The notes beneath the pieces are model-generated. The model was not told the origin of the DNA and made no database searches. It worked only from the letters and a program-made list of their open reading frames with translations. From Arbacia lixula (Eukaryota; Echinodermata; Echinoidea; Arbacioida; Arbaciidae): a stretch of DNA of 64,000 bases. Within the stretch, counting starts at the first letter, position 1, and each line of letters starts with the position of its first letter. This document shows positions 40,833 through 53,232 of the stretch, in pieces. The DNA lies in contig OZ022597.1 of the NCBI GenBank assembly GCA_963669155.1, positions 2,829,715 to 2,893,714 on the forward strand, in the 5' to 3' direction. Made by a program: the position numbers and the translations under genes.

Positions 40833-41625
40833 TCCTAGCATTTGTGGTACTATTTTCATATGGATTTTTGCATGCATGACTAAACAACGGACAAACTAGG
40901 GACAAGAGTGCAACATCCAACTCGCGCCAAGTAGTAGGGTAAAGTACAAAACAAACATTGTGAAATAAGTTACAAATTATGTGCTCACATAAAGTCACAC
41001 GCACACTCACGCAAACACAAACATTTTTTCCAGTATTATATTCTCCATCTCCCACATATATACACACACTCATTTACACGCACACACACAGGCACACGCA
41101 CACGAAGTAAAACTTGTTTCATATTACAAAAAAAAGCAGTGTTAACTTTACCCTTTTCTGATTAAATTGACTTTTACCAAGATCGCTCAATATTTAAGAG
41201 GAAATTGCACAATAATGTGTCCCATGAAATATAAACTACCATCTCATCATCATTTTTACCACTTGTCATCATCATTATCAACTGAATCAAACGTAGGTAC
41301 AAGAACAATAACAAATGTAAATTGATGTATCCTGTTGTTTTGTCTTTCATTGCTTAATAATGGAAATTTGCAATGCATATCTGTGCTTTCGTTGTACTAA
41401 AACAGTACAAATGTTGAACCCAGTTTGATAATAACAAGTACTGGAATTATGGTTTCATCTTATTTTGTGTGTGCGCCTTTCAATATGTACAAAGTGTATT
41501 TGTTCTCCAGCCAGGCATTGGGCGCAACTGAGATTTGGCAGCCTTCCGTCGATTGTCCGTTGTTCAGTCGTGCATGCAAAGTTCCAAATGAAAATGGTAC
41601 ACAAATATGCTAGGAGGATCACACC
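40833..41625. repeat. Inverted repeat in the 3' flank of GPCR 1
   Basis: AATCCTCCTAGCATTTGTGG ... GCATGCATGACTAAACAACGGAC (40828-40890) is the imperfect complement of 41560-41627 (GTCCGTTGTTCAGTCGTGCA ... TGCTAGGAGGAT). The element lies in the block absent from the GPCR 2 flank, so it is probably part of an insertion. Confidence 0.75.
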
Positions 41626-42894
41626 ATGAGGACATAATCATGAACACATAATTAAATTTTCAAATAATTCAAAGTACTTCAAAGACGACAACGTTAAAAA
41701 TATGAGACTTTTTTTTTAACTCACTCTGTATATCTTGTATATCTATCGTACGTTTGACCACGCGATTGATTCACATAAAAACTCAATATCGATATCGATC
41801 GGCACTTGCAATTTATGTTAATCTTGGCTATCCTAACCATCGAAATGATTGCAACATTATGCATATGCTAGTACTTACAATATTTAGCAGTGATTGTTAG
41901 TGACGCAGTGAGTTGCAATATATAACAACAATCGATTGCAAATCTATCATGTAGATTGCAACTCACTCGGCTTTGTGATAATCGGCACAGGTCACAACAG
42001 AGCTTTCTGCAATTTTATCTCACAAATCGCGAGCACCTTATCATTTCCCGCAAGGATATTCTGTGTTCGGCCTCTATATATATAGTATTCTGTTGAAAAA
42101 ACTAATTGCACGAGTATAACGGCCGATAGTTATCAATAAGACCAGTCCTGTTACACAATGGTACTAAAAATGAAAAAATGATTATAATTTTATATTGCCC
42201 AGTCAATATGATACCTGTCTAGTCTTTATTCTACAACGGTTACTTAAATGGACTTAATGGTGTCATGACCGCAATGACATAATTGTAATACCTATTAAAT
42301 GGCATATGTGCCTGCTCTGTGTTGTACAATGTAACTTGAAATAAAAGTATTGTAAGAGATTGTGTAAACCTTTACCTAATATAATTTATTTGATTACAGC
42401 TATCATGTCTATTATCCTATGTTACACTTGAAAGAACTTCATTCATAAGCACTCGTGCTACTCATGAGTCATCGCCATTAGTGTACGTACAGGTGTATGT
42501 ACATATGATGTATTCAAATGGTTCGTTGATAGATCTAATGGTAAAATGTTATGACATAAAATGCGCATATTGCTAATTCACCTTCATACTTAAAGGGCCA
42601 ATTGCGGGTCATTTTACTGTCAATACACACAAATCTTATAGAGCAGCATTTTGTTGGCACACAAAAGGTAAACGAAAGAAAAAGTTATTAAATGAATTGT
42701 ATTTGATCAAGAATTTGGTTATGGTACTTTCAGGAAACAATGTCTTAAAATTGTATTAGGTGTCATTAAACTTCTTGTTGTGAACACATATACGTGACTT
42801 GGTGATTAATCGTCACAGGTACAATGAGAGTCTCACCCGCGTAGTAAAATATATTAGACAAGAAAAACTACGAAAATGAATTCATTGACTTATG

Positions 42895-43200
42895 AGGTAA
42901 TATTAAGTTGTACAATATCTGTTTGTTAATATATCACCGCAATGTTATTTCGATGATATAATGTTCATATAATGCATATTTGATTATGTGTAACACTAAT
43001 AGTGAAAGAACATCATCCTATACACTTGCAAGATGTAATTATCATGATATTTTTTATCACTGTCGGCTTGTTCCCTCAGTATGATATTTGTGTTAATCTG
43101 TATACATCAATGTGTATAAGTCATTGCAATGGGCATTCCTACATTTGATGATGTCACAATCGGAATATTCAGCTGGATGATTTTTTATACGTATATGATA

Positions 43201-43241
<41 letters not shown>

Positions 43242-44115
43242 TAGATAGATAGATATAGACATATACCTCAAGAGAAGTGTATATCACTTCGATGATGGCA
43301 CGTCATATGATGTTTTCATCGATATACCATATATGTTTGTTTATATATCACTGCAGTGTTATTTTGATGATAAAATGATGATAAACTTAGTAACGCATAT
43401 TTAACTATGTGTAACAATTGTAGTGAAAGAACATTTCATCCTCAACACTTGTAAGATGTAATACTCATGATGTTTAACACTGTTGGCTTGTTCCGTCCAT
43501 CTGATATTTAAGTCAATCTGTAAAAATATGTATATAAGTCATTGCAATGAATAGCTATGTGCATAACTTTGTCTATTGTTCACTTTATTTCTATCTTTGA
43601 TGATGTCACGATCGGAAGCTTGAGCTTGATGATTTTTAATACATATGATAAATGATATACAGTATATACATTTATGTGTGTATAGTTATGGTATTAAGAA
43701 TAATGATGTATAAATAAATAGTCTTACATATTGTTTATTACAAGAGATTGGATAAAATCAAAACTGGATCAGGAGAAATAGGTTTCGAAACATAGACATA
43801 TACTGTACTTCAAGGAAAGTGTATATTATTTCGATTACGTTTACATAGCTTTCGGTTCTTATCAACATGATATATAGGTAATATTAAATGATATGCTATA
43901 CCCTATCTGTTTGTTAATATATCACTACAATGTCATTTAGATGATATACTTAGTAATGCATATTGAATTATGTGTATCAATTGTAGTGAAAGAACATTTC
44001 ACTGTGTTCAATGTATTCCACTTGGAACATGCAATAATCATGATGTTGAGCATTATCGGCTTGTTCCCTCAATTTGATATTTAAGTCATTCTGTATACAT
44101 ATATGTGTGCTTACT
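42895..44115 (+). repeat. Diverged tandem repeat family L, three copies
   Basis: Copies begin at about 42915, 43333 and 43906 with TCTGTTTGTTAATATATCAC or close variants. They share TTGTAGTGAAAGAACATTTC, GTTGGCTTGTTCCCTC, AAGTCATTGCAATG and GATGATGTCACGATCGGAA in order. Satellite-like units of roughly 430-570 bases, AT-rich, non-coding. A (TA)n run (43206-43240) splits copy 1. Confidence 0.8.
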
Positions 44116-45555
44116 TTGAATTCCTTAATAATACCTTGATGTATATCTGCTTCATTCTTTCATATTAGCATTTGGTTTCCTGTGTTTTGCAATAACTGTT
44201 TACATATATGTATTATCACATAAAGATGCTTACAATCCACCCTTGGTTACAGTGTTTCTTCTCTAGAAACATCACAATCAAGACACGTTTCGAAATGGAA
44301 AATTATCTCAGTGCAAATATTCGTTTATTTCATAAAGCTATCCAATCAAATCACGCTCTGTTAACATGTTTGATATTGTCACATCATTGCCTATTTTTCA
44401 TGAATGATGTACTTTATTATAATCTATTGTATGTATGGGTTGACTTTCAATGAATCGTTTAATCATATGTATCAGATGATGAACTTTAATACATGTTCAT
44501 CAATATCATTCCTTTAATACACCACACATTAAACAGTATGAGAAAAACGTTCATTTCGTAGGTTCTAGTGTATGGCTTAATGTAACTCAACATATACGAG
44601 CTTTAAATCCTCTCCGTCTTTCTCTCTCTAAACATCAAAACTAGCTTTTAAAAGAAAAAAACAACTTTATGTTGTAGTACCAATAGAAAATTTATTTTTT
44701 TAAGTTGAAAAAAAAATCGGTTCTTATCAACATGATATTAAAAAATATTTTGTGGGATCTCCGCTTTTGTGATATCTCCGCTGCACTCAAACGCACACGA
44801 ACACCGTTAATAATAATAATAATACACAGCTCAATAATATCATTTTGAGAATGGTTGAATCCCACAAAAGATTTCGGAAAGTGAAGAAATTGGTCAATTT
44901 GGTAAGTACAGTAATACAAATATTTTATGTCTCCGATTTTTTTTCATGATTCGTCTTTACCTTTCTAAACAAAAGCAGATAAAATGATCTGTCATATTCT
45001 TCTCTTAACTTCCTTATAGTTTGCAAACAAATTTGTCAAAAACAAAGCTTCTAGAGACAAATGGGCAATTCAAGAAATTTCTTTTCAAGTTCACAACAGC
45101 TAATTGTCGGCCCGGCACATGGTACATCAAAGCATTGTCATGATTATGGAATGCTTTTGACATTCCAGAGCACGCTTTAGAACCCATACAGGTGTTTGAA
45201 AATAATTGTGCTCGAGTTTCTTCTCCTTCCTAACACCTCCCTGATCTGACCCAGGCGTATGTACAGGTCGTGTGTGCTTGTGTCCGCTCATTTGAAATTG
45301 GACATTAGCTTATAAAAGAAAGTACTCGATGGGCTCTAAAGACGCTCTACCCACTCATTAATTTGAGTTTAGCTAGTCTTGTAGTACTGACGTAAACCTA
45401 AAGGTCTCCTGACATTTAAATGTATGTTGACTTCTGTTGATGCAACTAGTATGTACATGTATGTAGAAAAAATAACTGACTTTTCAATGGAAATGTATGT
45501 CATATATCTTAAAATAATTCATCAATGATTTTTCCGGCAGTGCTGAGACCCGCCA

Positions 45556-45915
45556 GCTCAAGATTCCCATCGTGACATCATCAAAGGTAGAAATGAGCAG
45601 GACAATGTATAGAATGTATGCACATAACTAGTCATTGCAATGACTACCCCCACCTCCTCGCAAGAGCATCACATGTCTTCACACAATACCACCTATCAAC
45701 TTTTCATGAGGGAATAATCGTTGCCCTATGTCAGATATACATGTATACCAGCTATGCTAAGGTGTAAATTTAGTTTGCATGGTATATTAAACATGTGATG
45801 CTATTATAAGCAATTGAAGGAAGTCATTGCAATGAATATCTATGTGCACAACTTTGTCTTGTTCAGCTTATTTCTACCTTTGATGATGTCACGATCGGAA
45901 TCTTGAGCTGGATGA
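45556..45915. repeat. Family L fragments in inverted orientation
   Basis: 45556-45645 carries AGCTCAAGATTCCCATCGTG ACATCATCAAAGGTAGAAAT (reverse orientation). 45820-45915 carries AAGTCATTGCAATGAATATC ... GATGATGTCACGATCGGAAT in forward orientation. A further forward piece lies at 46480-46645 (GAGAGATTGGATAAAATCAA, as at 43745). Confidence 0.8.
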
Positions 45916-46133
45916 TTTTTAAGTCAATAATGTTGACATGCTGACATAGTGTGATATGTAAACGAACGGCTCAAGATAGAGGATGATGGTAAAATGATGA
46001 AGCCTTCCTTCGGGAACATCTTTCTCATTATGACTGATCTCCTTGTTTCTCTTTTGAATAACATCCTCCTCCGTTTCCCTATACGCTCCGCTGGTGTGGA
46101 ATGTCCTTCTCATGACTTTCTTGACTTTTCATA

Positions 46134-46376
46134 TTGTAAATCTTGTTTGGGGTAAAAAAGACAGACCACATATTTATCTGAGATCGTGAGCAGAAGAGTA
46201 GTAGAGTCGGGACCGTAGAAGCGAGCTTGCAAGACATTATCTCGTATATATCCACTTGTTTAAATGTGTTTTGAGTTTTGTATTCATCTTAATAAACTCT
46301 TTAATTTTAATTCTGTATCCTGACGACTGTTTATTCTCCGAGTCTCGACCATCCTGGACAACGCCCTTTCACATTC
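46134..46376 (+). other. Possible solo-LTR-like segment
   Basis: Begins TGTAAATCTTGTTTGGGG and ends ACGCCCTTTCACA (TG..CA). It contains GTCTCGACC and an ATAAACTCTTTAATTTTAAT polyadenylation-like stretch, similar in layout to invertebrate Gypsy/BEL LTR ends. No perfect flanking duplication was seen and no internal domain is next to it. Weak. Confidence 0.25.
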
Positions 46377-47034
46377 ATAACACCATTCTATTTTGGGATT
46401 TATAGAATTCGGTCTATACTCTGCCCATTGTAGACAATTAGTAGTCGCCGTTACAATATCACTAATAACAATAACAAATAATCTTACATATTTGTTATTA
46501 CGAGAGATTGGATAAAATCAAATCTTGATCTGGTGAAATAGGTTTTGAGATATAGACATATGCCTCAAGAAGAATATATATTATTTGATGATGGCACGTC
46601 ATATGAGGTTTTTCATAGCTTCCGGTACTTGTCAACATGATAGAAACGTGAATGGTGAACTGTTTTTATTAATGTATTAATCATTAATCACCATCACAAC
46701 ATTTCTTTCAAAACTGCCCTCGTATTTACATGTCAGTAACGGCCCGTTTAGCATCAAAAAGCAGGTTGTTAACCTCAGTTGTTAGTCGTTACCATGACTA
46801 CAGAACATTCATCTGATCCCGGCTATTGTGAAGGTCGTGCTTGCGGGTGTCAACGCAGTTGAAAGTGGACAATACCTTCTAAACATGCCAAAAGAAAGTG
46901 TTTAAATAATTCACGCGCCATCTGGATACATTCTCGTGTACGTATTCTGTACTTATATGAGTGTGCTACCATTTAGCATAGCAACTCAAAATGTGTGAAT
47001 AAGGGTGCGTTTGTGCTATTTTTTGTACCATTTT

Positions 47035-47250
47035 TTAATTTTTATTTTTCATTTTATTTATTTATATATATATATTTGTATTCTTTCATTTCTTATTATT
47101 TATTTATGTATTTATTTATTTATATTTATTTGTATTCTTTCATTTCTTATTATTTATTTATGTATTTATTTATTTATTTATTATCATTTATTTATTTATT
47201 CATTTATTTACTTATTATTATTATTATTATTTTTTTTTTTGGGGGGGGTG
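47035..47250 (+). repeat. (TTTA)n-rich tract ending in T- and G-runs
   Basis: TTTATTTATTTA units with TTGTATTCTTTCATTTCTTA duplicated (47076 and 47129), then TTATTATTATT, T11 and G8. Hydrophobic reading frames here are artefacts. Confidence 0.93.
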
Positions 47251-50220
47251 CACATTCAGCATCTTGAGACGCACTGGTAGGGGCAATGCGATGACAAATG
47301 TAGACTACGTCCGCTAGGCTGCAAACGTCAACGTAGATAGTTTTTCACTCTTCCTTTAAAGGTTCGTTAGGCTATGTCAGTGAGATTTCACACTCCTTAG
47401 TGTTAAGGTATACATCTGATTCCTGCCGAGTTTTATGACTTTTGCACATGGGACACCCTGTCCTTAAAAGCTATGAAAAGAAATTAACAAAATGCATTCC
47501 TTAATCCAAATCCAATGTTCAATTGTCTGGGATAAAACAAGCGCGATCATGCCATTATCGTACCCCTTCTTCTTTTGCGATTGATCAATACCCACACCGA
47601 AGCTGTTGGACATGACATTCTGTGCAAGTAAACAGTTGAAAATACAGACGTATCAACTGAGTCAGAATCTACTTTTCAACGTAAAAGACTTTCGATTAGA
47701 GGTTGTTGTTGATAATTCTATATTGTGGACTAGGAAGGCCTCTATAAGATCATAAAATGCGGTATAATTGTTGTGCTCCATCTGCACAGTCGTTTGCTCA
47801 CTTATGAATTTTGCGTTTTGCTTCTTTAAATAATTTGTAAAAAAGCTAACGGTAAATGAAATATGATTCAATGAAATAGCGGCATTTGCCAAATCAGAAA
47901 CACAATCAAACTTTGCCGATGCTTTTGTGAAGGAAAGATCGTGGAAGGTTGTGAAATCGATATGATTTCTTATCGTTTCAATGAGAACCGAGAGATATCG
48001 AGCGCATAATTGCAGACGGAGTAACCACTCAAAAAATACACACACATTACTCACTTGAAAGACTCTTTAGTAGCCGTTCTCAGTAATAAAATTAAGAAAT
48101 GTGCCTTGAAATATAAACGAGAATATTAAGAGTTTAGAGTGTTGTGTCCCTTTCAAGGAAAAGCAGAGCAGGATATAATATCGATTCTTTCATGTTTCAT
48201 AATAATCTCTTGAAAACATATCGACCGAGAGTGAGCTTTAGAAAATATTATTGAAACAGAAAAGTTTTGAGCTGAAACTTCGACCAGCTCAGTCGATATC
48301 ATTAATCGGTATACTATTTTTATTAGAAATTTAAATGATTTAAAAAAGAACCACTTAGAAGAAGAACGACGCTAATGCTTATCTTTAATAACAAGGGTAC
48401 GTTGCCATTTACTGGAGAATTATTTAAGTAAGCTAGCGAGTAGACCTAGTGGTTCATTGCCATGTTGCTTTCTTACAGCCTCCGTACGTCCAGTGACATG
48501 TTGGCGTGTTAAAAAACAACTGCATTGGAATTGACTGTGTATGTGTACTCTGGCTGATTATCTCATGAACTGCTAGACATCACGTCAGTAGTGATATTTA
48601 ATTTCCTGTCACGGGCATCTTTGGCGACGTACGTCCAACGTATGTCGACAAAGTCAACAGATAAGCAAGCAGTCGACGATTTGGCAAACCGACAAATGGG
48701 TGATACCTCATAACACTGCTACTGAAGAGAAGATAATTGCGGAGCAGAAGGTAAGAGCGATTGCTTTCATTGATTTTGGATCCCCGTTATTTTGCCTTAT
48801 ACTATGCCGAAATAAATGTTTGTAATTTTGTTGAGTTGTATTTGAAGGCCATTTTCTCTCTTTAACTTTAGGCTCCCTCTCAGTCGTCATGATCAATATT
48901 CAAATGTGCTGTGTTTTCTGATTGCCCATATGTTAAAGCTTTACTTTAAGGGGTTTGCTCTTCTTTCATTTCTTCATTCACCTAAGTTGATCACGATATG
49001 ATAAGTTGTTACAAAATTGGAGGATAAATTGTTTCATAAGAAAACACATCTAAAAACGATTTCGCAAAAGCTTCTGAAAAATATACATCTACATTGAGTT
49101 TTAAACATGTTAAAAGGTAATGTAACCCTTTTTGCAGATAAACCCACATTTGAGACAGTAAGTGAACCGTATAATAGGGAAAGTCCGTGAAACAGATAAC
49201 TCTTGAGTTTCATCCATGTTATACATGTGATATACAGTACTTAATATCAACAGTTTTAGCCTCAAACCACATAAAAAGTGGTTCCTGGTTCCGAATATGG
49301 TTTCACTAGTTAACTCAATGAAGAAAAAGTATATTCACGTGTTAGTAAGATATGAATTTATTTGAATTTGAATTGCATTTATTTATTTCATCATAGAAAA
49401 CAGCAAGAACATGTGCTAATTACACGGTATAAAGTCGGTTACCATGTTTACACATGAATTGAATAAAAACATTAACAGAAACACAGAATATATGTTTATG
49501 AATAAGGGGTTAATGTAAAAGTATAAGAAACATATTAAGCGGTATTATTGAGTGATCGCTTTTTGGAGCATTTTCTCGTTCGAGGATCATTTGCTTAGAT
49601 ATTAACCCATGGTAGCCATTTAATTGTTGAAATTGACATAAGTGCATCGCGACTTCAATTAAGGAAAAGTTCTTTTCGCAAAATGTTTAGAGGCTAAATG
49701 TTGATCTCCCCATATTTTGCTGAGATCACTCTAGTAGCTCTGGTTGTACTAAAGATTTATTTATTGTTTCTTAAAGGGATATCCAATTCACTTTGGCCCG
49801 TAGTCACATCGGTGGTATAATTTACAGCGCGTACTACATGTAGACTAACTTTATGGGTTGGAAAATAAATCATCCGATGCTGTCACAAGATCATTCATTT
49901 TTATTACACACAATCACAACAATGGATTATTTCAATTAATATTCACTATAATCATAACATGGACAAACTTAATTTACCAAGTGATTCCGAGGACAGATAA
50001 CCTTTATTGAATCAATAATAAAGTTTCATGTTGTTTTATATGGCGTCCTATAAAGTTAGCAATCCACTTGCGCCTGTGACCAAGCTTAATAGCTGTACCA
50101 ATCGTACTAACTAGAGTCAGTATTTTGACGACATTCAAACTCTCTTCACTGAACAGTTACACCGATGTAACAAAGTGGCATTTCCATTAACAAGGACAGA
50201 TAACAAATTTAAAGTTTCTT
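47251..50220. other. Intergenic sequence upstream of GPCR 2
   Basis: No protein-like frame was recognised. A strong donor (GGAGCAGAAG|GTAAGAGCG) at 48750 could end a non-coding first exon of GPCR 2. AATTTGAATTGCATTTATTTATTT-like sequence at 49360 resembles a LINE 3' end, weakly. Confidence 0.5.
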
Positions 50221-50221
50221 A

Positions 50222-50842
50222 ACCCATTGTGTGCCACATGCTTTATGGGGTTTCTGTGTATTGATTGTGAAATAACCGGGAAGCACTCGTTATTCCGAGG
50301 GTTCGAATACTCCGAAGGTTCGTTATTCCGAAGGTTCACTGCTCCGAAAGTTCGTTATTCCGAAGGTTCGTTAGTCCGAAAACAAAATAAGGTTCTTTAT
50401 TCCGAAGTTTCATTAGTCCGAAAAAGGAATAAGGTTCGTTATTCCGAAGGCTCCTTGGTCCGAAAAAAAGATATAAGGTTCGTTATTCCGAAGGTTCGTT
50501 TGTCCCAAACTGTAAAAAGGTTTGTGTTGTTTCGAAGGATCGTTATGAAGAAGGTTCGGACCAACGAATCTTCCGAAAAACGAACCTTATTTCGTTTTCG
50601 GATTAACGAACCTTCGGAATAACGAGCCCTTTGTTATTTTCGGATTAACGAACCTTCAGAATAAGGGCACAAATGCTCGGAATAACGAGCCCTTTTTCGT
50701 TTTTGGACTAACGAGCATCGAGGTATAGGCAATTTACGTATTTATTACGTTTGTATTAATTACGAACCTTCGGAATAACGTACCTTCGGAATATCGAACT
50801 GTAACCGAAAAAAACCCCAAAATGTGGCACACAAAGTAGTAA
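50222..50842. mobile_element. Large foldback element built from TTATTCCGAAGGTTCG units
   Basis: The ends match as inverted repeats: ACCCATTGTGTGCCACATGC ... TGGGGTTT (50222-50252) and AACCCCAAAATGTGGCACAC AAAGT (50814-50838). The left half (50285-50515) holds about 10 units of the type CGTTATTCCGAAGGTTCGTT, alternating with TTAGTCCGAAAA. The right half (50530-50800) holds the same units in opposite orientation. An unbroken frame through the left half is a repeat artefact. Confidence 0.88.
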
Positions 50843-51283
50843 AACGTTGAAGTCAACAGAATTTGAAAGAAAAGTCAAACCATGCATACCCCAATATGAA
50901 AACAATAATATCCCTCCATAATGATATGTTTATAAACCTCATGTTTATAATCCTATAACCTAATTAATTAGCAGTCATGACATAGATTTGAGCATCAGGA
51001 CTATCAAACGTATTTTATTCTGAATATCTTAGTTATTCATATTTATTTTATTTGGTATATGAGATAAATGTATACTTCACCAATATTCGGGAAAAAGCTT
51101 AAATATAGATCCGCGGTGATCTCATAAAAAATGTTGTTATCGTGATGATATAATTGTCTTGAAATCACCTTATGCCCAAAGTTCCAACCATGCTACTCGG
51201 AAGAGTCTTCCAGTATCAAATAGTCATCTGATTCATCCAAGAACTTCACGTGATACCAACATTTTATCTTACAGGGGGACATC

Positions 51284-52492
51284 ATGGCTGTGACAATTGC
51301 TACAGTGGGGTTTACACTATTGATATTGGGGAGAGCACTAGTAAGCGCGACTCCAGTTCCCCAGGGGACATGGCCGACGGTGGACCTCCCGACCACCTGG
51401 TCAAGATTAGAGAACGAACACGAGCTGACACGAGCTAATGTGATTGCCACTACTCCATCGTCCACCAGCGCAACCGACAGCTCGAATGATGGTCGCGTGG
51501 TGGGGGATTCCGGGTGGGATTGGCAGCCGATTACGTGGGAGTGGTGGTTGATACCACAGATGATAGTCGCCATGTTGGGGATTTGGGGTAACGTTCTCGT
51601 GATCTTTGTCCTCTTCGTGCGTCGGAACCAAAGTCGTTCTACCGATACTTTAATCGGGGCTCTCGCTGCTGCTGATTTCTTGACGTCAGTCTTCTTGATC
51701 CCGCTGCCGTCCCCCGCCCGAGTCCCGCAGACAATCCTTGGCGAAGCGTACTGCAGGATACTCTTTCAATCCATGCCGTTCTGGATATGTATTGACGCCT
51801 CCATCCTTACCCTTACCGTTATTCCTATAGAGAGATTCTTCGCCATCGTCTACCCGTTCCACTTTAAGAGGTGGATGACGCGTCGCGTGGTCACAACATG
51901 TATCGTCATCATGTGGGTGGTGTCGGTTCTGGCGAACCTGTTCGTGCCTTTTATTGGTAGTGTGAGCCCTGCGATATCCCACTGTTCCGTGGAGTACCCG
52001 TTTCAAGCAATGCAGGTAGTCAACGGCTATGCTCTCTTTGCTGGCTTGTTTGCTATTCCGGCCCTGTTGATGCTCGTTATGCAGGCGCTGACAGCACGCG
52101 CCCTCCACGTTCAGTCTCGCATCAATTTTGGTTCCAACAACAGCTCTCAATCCGAGCCAACGTCACCCCACAATGTAGCCAAATGGCGCGTGATCCAAAT
52201 GTTGCTAATCGTCGTCTTCATATTTATTATTTGCTGGGGCCCCTCAGCCACCTCTCTACTGCTTTACAATCTGAAATATTTATCGACTGGTTTCCTGGAT
52301 AGCCCTCTCGACCGCGTACTCATCCTGCTCTCTTTCTGCAACTCCTGCGCCAATCCCATCATCTACACGGCGCGCTACCCGCAATTCCGTTCCGCTTTAA
52401 GGGGAATGTTCATCTCTACAAAGCGCACAAATGCACCCGTGTTTGAGCTAGAAGGTAAGTCCTCAGCTTCAGCTGTAGCCGGAGAAGCGTAG
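51284..52492 (+). CDS. Orphan class A (rhodopsin-like) GPCR, paralogue 2
   Basis: 402 residues in one coding exon, starting at an ATG nine bases after an AG acceptor. It is colinear with the receptor at 39376: signal-like residues 1-22, Ser/Thr-rich extracellular tail to about 85, then seven hydrophobic segments near 88-113, 123-143, 157-183, 203-224, 243-268, 304-326 and 340-363. Marks: WGNVLVI in TM1, LAAADF in TM2, Cys157 with Cys234, PIERF (181-185) in place of DRY, CWGP (317-320) and NPIIY (357-361). From TM6 to the C-terminal RTNAPVF the two paralogues are almost identical, while N-tails and ECL2 differ. The tail ends EGKSSASAVAGEA and is longer than in paralogue 1. No frame damage was seen, so the gene is probably functional. 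Ligand unknown. Confidence 0.93.
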   Translation: MAVTIATVGFTLLILGRALVSATPVPQGTWPTVDLPTTWSRLENEHELTRANVIATTPSSTSATDSSNDGRVVGDSGWDWQPITWEWWLIPQMIVAMLGIWGNVLVIFVLFVRRNQSRSTDTLIGALAAADFLTSVFLIPLPSPARVPQTILGEAYCRILFQSMPFWICIDASILTLTVIPIERFFAIVYPFHFKRWMTRRVVTTCIVIMWVVSVLANLFVPFIGSVSPAISHCSVEYPFQAMQVVNGYALFAGLFAIPALLMLVMQALTARALHVQSRINFGSNNSSQSEPTSPHNVAKWRVIQMLLIVVFIFIICWGPSATSLLLYNLKYLSTGFLDSPLDRVLILLSFCNSCANPIIYTARYPQFRSALRGMFISTKRTNAPVFELEGKSSASAVAGEA

Positions 52493-52522
52493 AGGGCGGT
52501 GTGAAGAGCCAAATGGCAGAAC

Positions 52523-52629
52523 CATCTATATCCAGAGTTTGGCCAACTCGGCTTCATTCGGTTAAAAAATGGCGCATATTCATGTTGTTACCTATTGAAA
52601 CCGAGTTGGCCAAACTCTGTTATAGATGG
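52523..52629. mobile_element. Small hairpin just 3' of GPCR 2
   Basis: CATCTATATCCAGAGTTTGG CCAACTCGG (52523-52551) pairs with CCGAGTTGGCCAAACTCTGT TATAGATG (52601-52628), separated by about 50 bases. It starts about 30 bases after the stop codon and is absent from the GPCR 1 flank. Confidence 0.85.
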
Positions 52630-53110
52630 CTCAGTGAAATGGGTTCTCACCCCGATAAGGAATTGACTCTTAACTCCTCTAACAGACTCCATCACGCCCT
52701 ATTGGAAACGTGTGTATTACCAGGGCAGAACGCCTCGTTGTGGCAGAGTTAAACACGCATCAATGGCGTGAAGACTTCAGACTGCAGGCTTCCGGTCACG
52801 ACAACGGAGTTTCTCGTACTTCTATCTCGCAAATCGTGGGCACCAGATCGAGGACATCCTGGTTTAGGCCCCTAATAATGATCTTCTTTTGACGAACGAA
52901 TTGCACGAGTTTAACGACCGATAATGAACAATACTAGTCATGCAACGACATATTACCAGTTGAATAATTTTGTGTCAAATCTATGTCACAGAGCGTAACC
53001 AAGCATGATAGCGTTCCATTTGAGTGTGTATGCATGCTTTATAGCTTACATGCCGATAGCCTTGAGGTCTGTATGAATTAATTTGATTACAGATTACACC
53101 AAGGGGGGAG

Positions 53111-53232
53111 GAGGCGGGGGGGGGGGGGGGGGAGGGGGGAGGGATGCGGAGGGTGCGAACGCACACCGCTCCAGGACATTTTTTTAAGGAGGCGAGTATT
53201 TTTTTTTTTTTGGGGGGGGGGGGGGGGGGAGT
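53111..53232 (+). repeat. Two long G-run tracts
   Basis: A G-rich tract (up to 18 G in a row) at 53106-53150 and a T12G18-type tract at 53198-53229. Both have G-quadruplex potential. Confidence 0.95.

Noticed and set aside
50227..50622. 131-codon + frame rich in EGSLVRK
   Set aside because: Translation of the short repeat units of the foldback element, with no protein family signature.
50285..50800. CRISPR-like regularly spaced repeats
   Set aside because: Units are short, degenerate, change orientation midway and lack unique spacers. The genome is clearly eukaryotic.
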